DNA from: Anaeramoeba flamelloides
Lineage: Eukaryota > Metamonada > Anaeramoebidae
Assembly (NCBI GenBank): GCA_027625915.1
Contig: JANTQA010000060.1
Coordinates: 6,386,001-6,450,000, forward strand
DNA length: 64,000 nt
Direction of reading: 5' to 3'
Translations under genes and position numbers: made by a program
In this document: one piece after another, positions 61,065 through 64,000 of the stretch
How the letters are laid out: every line of letters starts with the position of its first letter
How positions within the stretch are numbered: position 1 is the stretch's first letter
The notes under the pieces: generated by a model
The model's input: the letters and a program-made list of their open reading frames with translations, nothing else
What the model was told of the DNA's origin: nothing
The model's database searches: none

Positions 61065-61388
61065 GTAAGGAGAGAATATCACCAATAAAATATTTTAAAA
61101 ATTTTCCCTGTTGTCCCAGAGTACTAATCCATAAAGTTAAAAATTATCGATTTCAACTTTTTAACAAATTTTTTTCAGTGTCTGTTCCATATTTCAGATT
61201 TTAATACCTATAAACTTTTCTGAGTAATTTTAAAATGTTTGTGTGTTGAAAAAAAAAAATAATAATTTTTAAGGAAGGAAATGATTTGTTAAAAAGTTGA
61301 AATCGATAATTTTTAACTTTATGGATTAGTACTCTGGGACAACAGGGAAAATTTTTAAAATATTTTATTGGTGATATACGCCCCTTAC
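61065..61388. mobile_element. Foldback element, family G, intact copy
   Basis: A 324-base palindrome starts GTAAGG and ends CCTTAC. The arms are about 105 bases each and almost identical, including CCCAGAGTACTAATCCATAA and AAATTATCGATTTCAACTTT. The copy at 14741 is a partial relative. It begins 11 bases after H2 ends. Confidence 0.7.
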
Positions 61389-61739
61389 AGATTTTGAAGA
61401 TTACAAAGTCTCAAAAAATTCAGTTCAACAAAGAAACCCAGAAAAGAAAAAATTTAAGAGACAACAAATTATTGTTTTCCATTTTTTTTTATAAATAAAA
61501 GATTTAATTAATGATATTTACTACATTATAAAATTTTTAACCCCTTTTATTTCCATCCCCGTCCAGATTACACAATATTAAATCTATGTTACCAGGAATC
61601 TTGAGGTAAATATTTTTTTCTTTTTTTGTAAATTTCTTTTGGTTTTACAAAAAATTGATTTATTGAACTTATTGAAAAATATTTGTATTACTTTTGGAAA
61701 GGAAGTTATAAAAATGGAATTTTTATGATAACTCTTTTT

Positions 61740-61780
61740 CAGTCAAAGGAGCCCAGTTTTATTAAAGAGATGGAACTTAT
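61740..61780 (+). repeat. Terminal fragment of family E
   Basis: CAGTCAAAGGAGCCCAGTTT matches the left end of E2. No matching right end or body was found, so only a terminus remains or the rest is too diverged. Confidence 0.35.
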
Positions 61781-62292
61781 TCTATGAAATTAATTCATTA
61801 TTCTTCTCAAAATAAAATATCAATTTTTAGATCAAAATTATTTTTTTTAAATTTGTAATTTTTTTTTTTTTCTTCTTTTCTTTTTTAAAATTTTGTAAAA
61901 AGTAAATTTGAAAAAAAAAAATATTTGAAACTCCTTATTAAAATACAGAAAACAGAGGCTATGTGTTTTATATTAAAATAAATACATTTACAATTAAAAA
62001 ATCTTATTGTCAACAATTTTGATTTTCAAAAGAAATTGAGAAATTTTGCACAAGACATTCCAATGAATTGGGCCATAATTTTTTTTTTACATATATTTTT
62101 TTTCAGAATTTTCTAAGTTTGTTCAGGTATTTCTTTAATGGTTATCAACTCTAATTCGATTTTTATTATTTCTCTTATTCATAAACAATCTGGGTTTGGC
62201 TTATTGTTTAAAAAAATAAATTTTTCATCTTTGGCTGGGTAACTTTGAGTGAATAATTGAATAATTTAAAAAAATATTTTTTTTTTTTTTTT

Positions 62293-62654
62293 GATTTTTT
62301 ATACTTTTTACCTTTTCCAAATTTCCCTTTTTAAGTTGTTTGGGTTCCTCCTCTTTTTGTTTTTTTAGGTGCTTGGAGAGGTTCAAGGAATAAAAAATCA
62401 TTATAAGAATTGGTGGACTTGGTCATGAGTAACCTAACCAAACTTGTTAATGATCAGATCTAAAATGAATTGAGCTGGACTTATGCAACTGTAGAGAACT
62501 GAATCCAACAAATGCGATCTGAAACCAACCAAAGTGAACCGAATTGGACTTTCCGTACAATCTGTCGAGTCGTTACCTGGACTGGGTTTTTGCTGTCGAG
62601 TCGGTATCTTGTACTGGGATTTTGTGAAAACAAGATTTGGGAAACTTGCAAAAA

Positions 62655-62686
<32 letters not shown>

Positions 62687-62838
62687 AAGCAACTCAATTT
62701 TGTAAAACCAAATCTTATTCTTAAAACCTTAGCACTTTATAGAATCAAAACATCTATAAAGTTTCTAAAAAACTTAATAAAGTAACCTATTTCATTTGAT
62801 CTATAGTTGTTCAAATATTTAGATCTCTTTATTAAAAC
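62293..62838 (-). mobile_element. Element I, copy 2
   Basis: An inverted relative of I1 (34657-35246) over its full length, from the GATTTTTTATACTTTTTACC hairpin at the left to ATTTGAACAACTATAG-type sequence at the right. The hairpin arms have diverged more here than in I1. It ends next to LINE copy C4. Confidence 0.6.
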
Positions 62839-62842
62839 AAGA

Positions 62843-63083
62843 AATTATTGAAAATATTGATCATTTTTTATGGGCCTATCCTTCCTATGAAAAAGATAGA
62901 TTAATATTTCATAACAAATTAAAAAAAAAAAAAAATCTTAATGAATTAATTTAAAACAAACAGTTTGAAACTATTTTCATTAAATAATAATCGTGAAATC
63001 TCATGATTTTACGCTTAAATTATTAAAAGGGAATTTAAGTAAAAGGGTACCCAGAGTGTAATTTACACTTCTTCAACAATAAA
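62843..63083 (+). mobile_element. LINE 3' end, family C, copy 4
   Basis: It opens in the coding part for EIIENIDHFLW, continues through the family 3' untranslated sequence and ends AGTGTAATTTACACTTCTTC plus an A-rich tail. It is a 5'-truncated LINE copy, as is normal for target-primed insertion. Confidence 0.7.
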
Positions 63084-64000
63084 AAAAAAAATATTTTTTT
63101 TTGGTAACAAAAATTAGTAAATTAAGTCAAAAAATAAATTAAACAAGTTAATAATATTTTCAATTATTTTATTATTTAGTTCTTTTAAATTAGAAACAAA
63201 AAAATTTAAACTCAATTTAACTTTAATAGATAAAAAGTTTGAAAATTTTTAAAACATAAATTATTTACAATCCCCATTAATAATTAATAAAACTGAAGTT
63301 AAAATAGACCAAAATAGAATTTTAATATATTCGAGAAGATATAAGTTCAAAAAGAAATTTGAGTATATGAGTTTTATACATATCTCTACAACAATTAAAT
63401 TTTAAAAAAAAAGCTGAAAATATTACTATAGGAAATAAATAACTTAAAATTATTGATGGAAATCTAAATCAATAGATAGAACTTTTAATAATTATCCATT
63501 TCAGAGGAAAAAGCTAATACTATTTAAAAAATTATTAATATTATAATAATAATAAATATTTATGTTAAGCAGTGGGGATTTTTTGTCACAGTTATGTAAC
63601 TTTTTGTTGAGGTTAACAAATAAAAAGGACTTTTTTTCAATTATTCTTATGTTTAGGATAGGAATTAAATAAAAACAGTATCTTGACAATTTATGCAAAA
63701 AAGAATTAAATTTTTAGATAGATGAAGATATTAATCTTTTTTTAAGGAAATGTATACTCTATAAAGAAAAAACCTTTTGGATTCAAGAATTAATTTAAAT
63801 TAATACAATAAAATAAAATATGATATCTTTGGTAGTATTCAAAATAAAGGTTCATTATTTGACCTTTCGTTTGATAACAATAAATAAAATTATGATTCTT
63901 TATTAATAGTTCTAAAAAAAAATTTAAAAATTTGGGTGGTACCTTCAAGTGACTCAGAGCGCCTATATTTTTCAGAATTAAAAAGAAAAAAAAAAATCCC

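Larger units (their letters stand above)
60112..64000. other. Element-rich spacer to the window end
   Basis: F3, H2, G1, a piece of family E, I2 and LINE copy C4 account for most of 60302-63083. From 63090 to 64000 there is AT-rich sequence without recognised content. The frames at 62434-62785 lie inside element I2 and the one at 63501-63698 is random-looking. Confidence 0.45.

Noticed and set aside
61565-61603. Possible micro-exon with acceptor GTCCAG and donor GTAAAT
   Set aside because: The splice-like ends are neat, but no partner exons were found on either side.

Overview
The window is nuclear DNA from a very AT-rich protist. The genes are eukaryotic: an ARF GTPase, the exocyst subunit Sec10, a Rab24-type GTPase, a CCR4/CNOT6 deadenylase with leucine-rich repeats and a small TFIIIC subunit. 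Several are interrupted by GT-AG introns, and proteins are rich in Lys, Asn, Glu and Ser homopolymers. Genes stand out from the very AT-rich spacers by higher GC. An amoeboid protist (an Anaeramoeba-like or amoebozoan lineage) fits this look, but the sequence alone does not settle the lineage.

Layout. ARF1 (912-1451) is followed by about 5 kb of spacer with two foldback elements, then SEC10/EXOC5 (6254-8807, two exons). A RAB24-like gene spans 11496-22394. Its five short exons encode only 209 residues because introns 3 and 4 are 7.8 kb and 2.2 kb long and hold LINE, SINE-like and DNA-transposon debris. A membrane-anchored gamma-glutamyl-hydrolase-like gene (26605-27930) and a TFIIIC subunit 6-like gene (30230-30616) follow. 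From 30.6 to 41 kb no host gene is evident; the stretch is a nest of transposable elements. Then come an acidic Ser-rich protein (41060-41725), another element-rich spacer, a basic Asn/Lys-rich protein of unknown function (47794-49293), three clustered MITEs (50.4-51.5 kb) and CCR4 (53485-55509). On the minus strand at 58190-60111 is a two-exon gene related to archaeal radical-SAM proteins of the COG1964/tetraether-synthase type. The last 4 kb is again element debris.

Most striking points. (1) The radical-SAM relative keeps the N-terminal Cys-rich domain and the C-terminal family motifs but has no CX3CX2C iron-sulfur motif, so it looks like a eukaryotic pseudoenzyme or a repurposed protein. 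(2) The gamma-glutamyl-hydrolase relative has Ser at the nucleophilic Cys position and carries a C-terminal membrane anchor. (3) At least ten families of short inverted-repeat or retrotransposed elements are present in two or more copies, with readable nesting. The clearest case is a LINE fragment split at a TTAA by two TTAA-flanked foldback elements placed end to end. The genes have housekeeping roles in membrane traffic, mRNA decay and RNA polymerase III transcription and show no operon-like link. No tRNA, rRNA or CRISPR was recognised.
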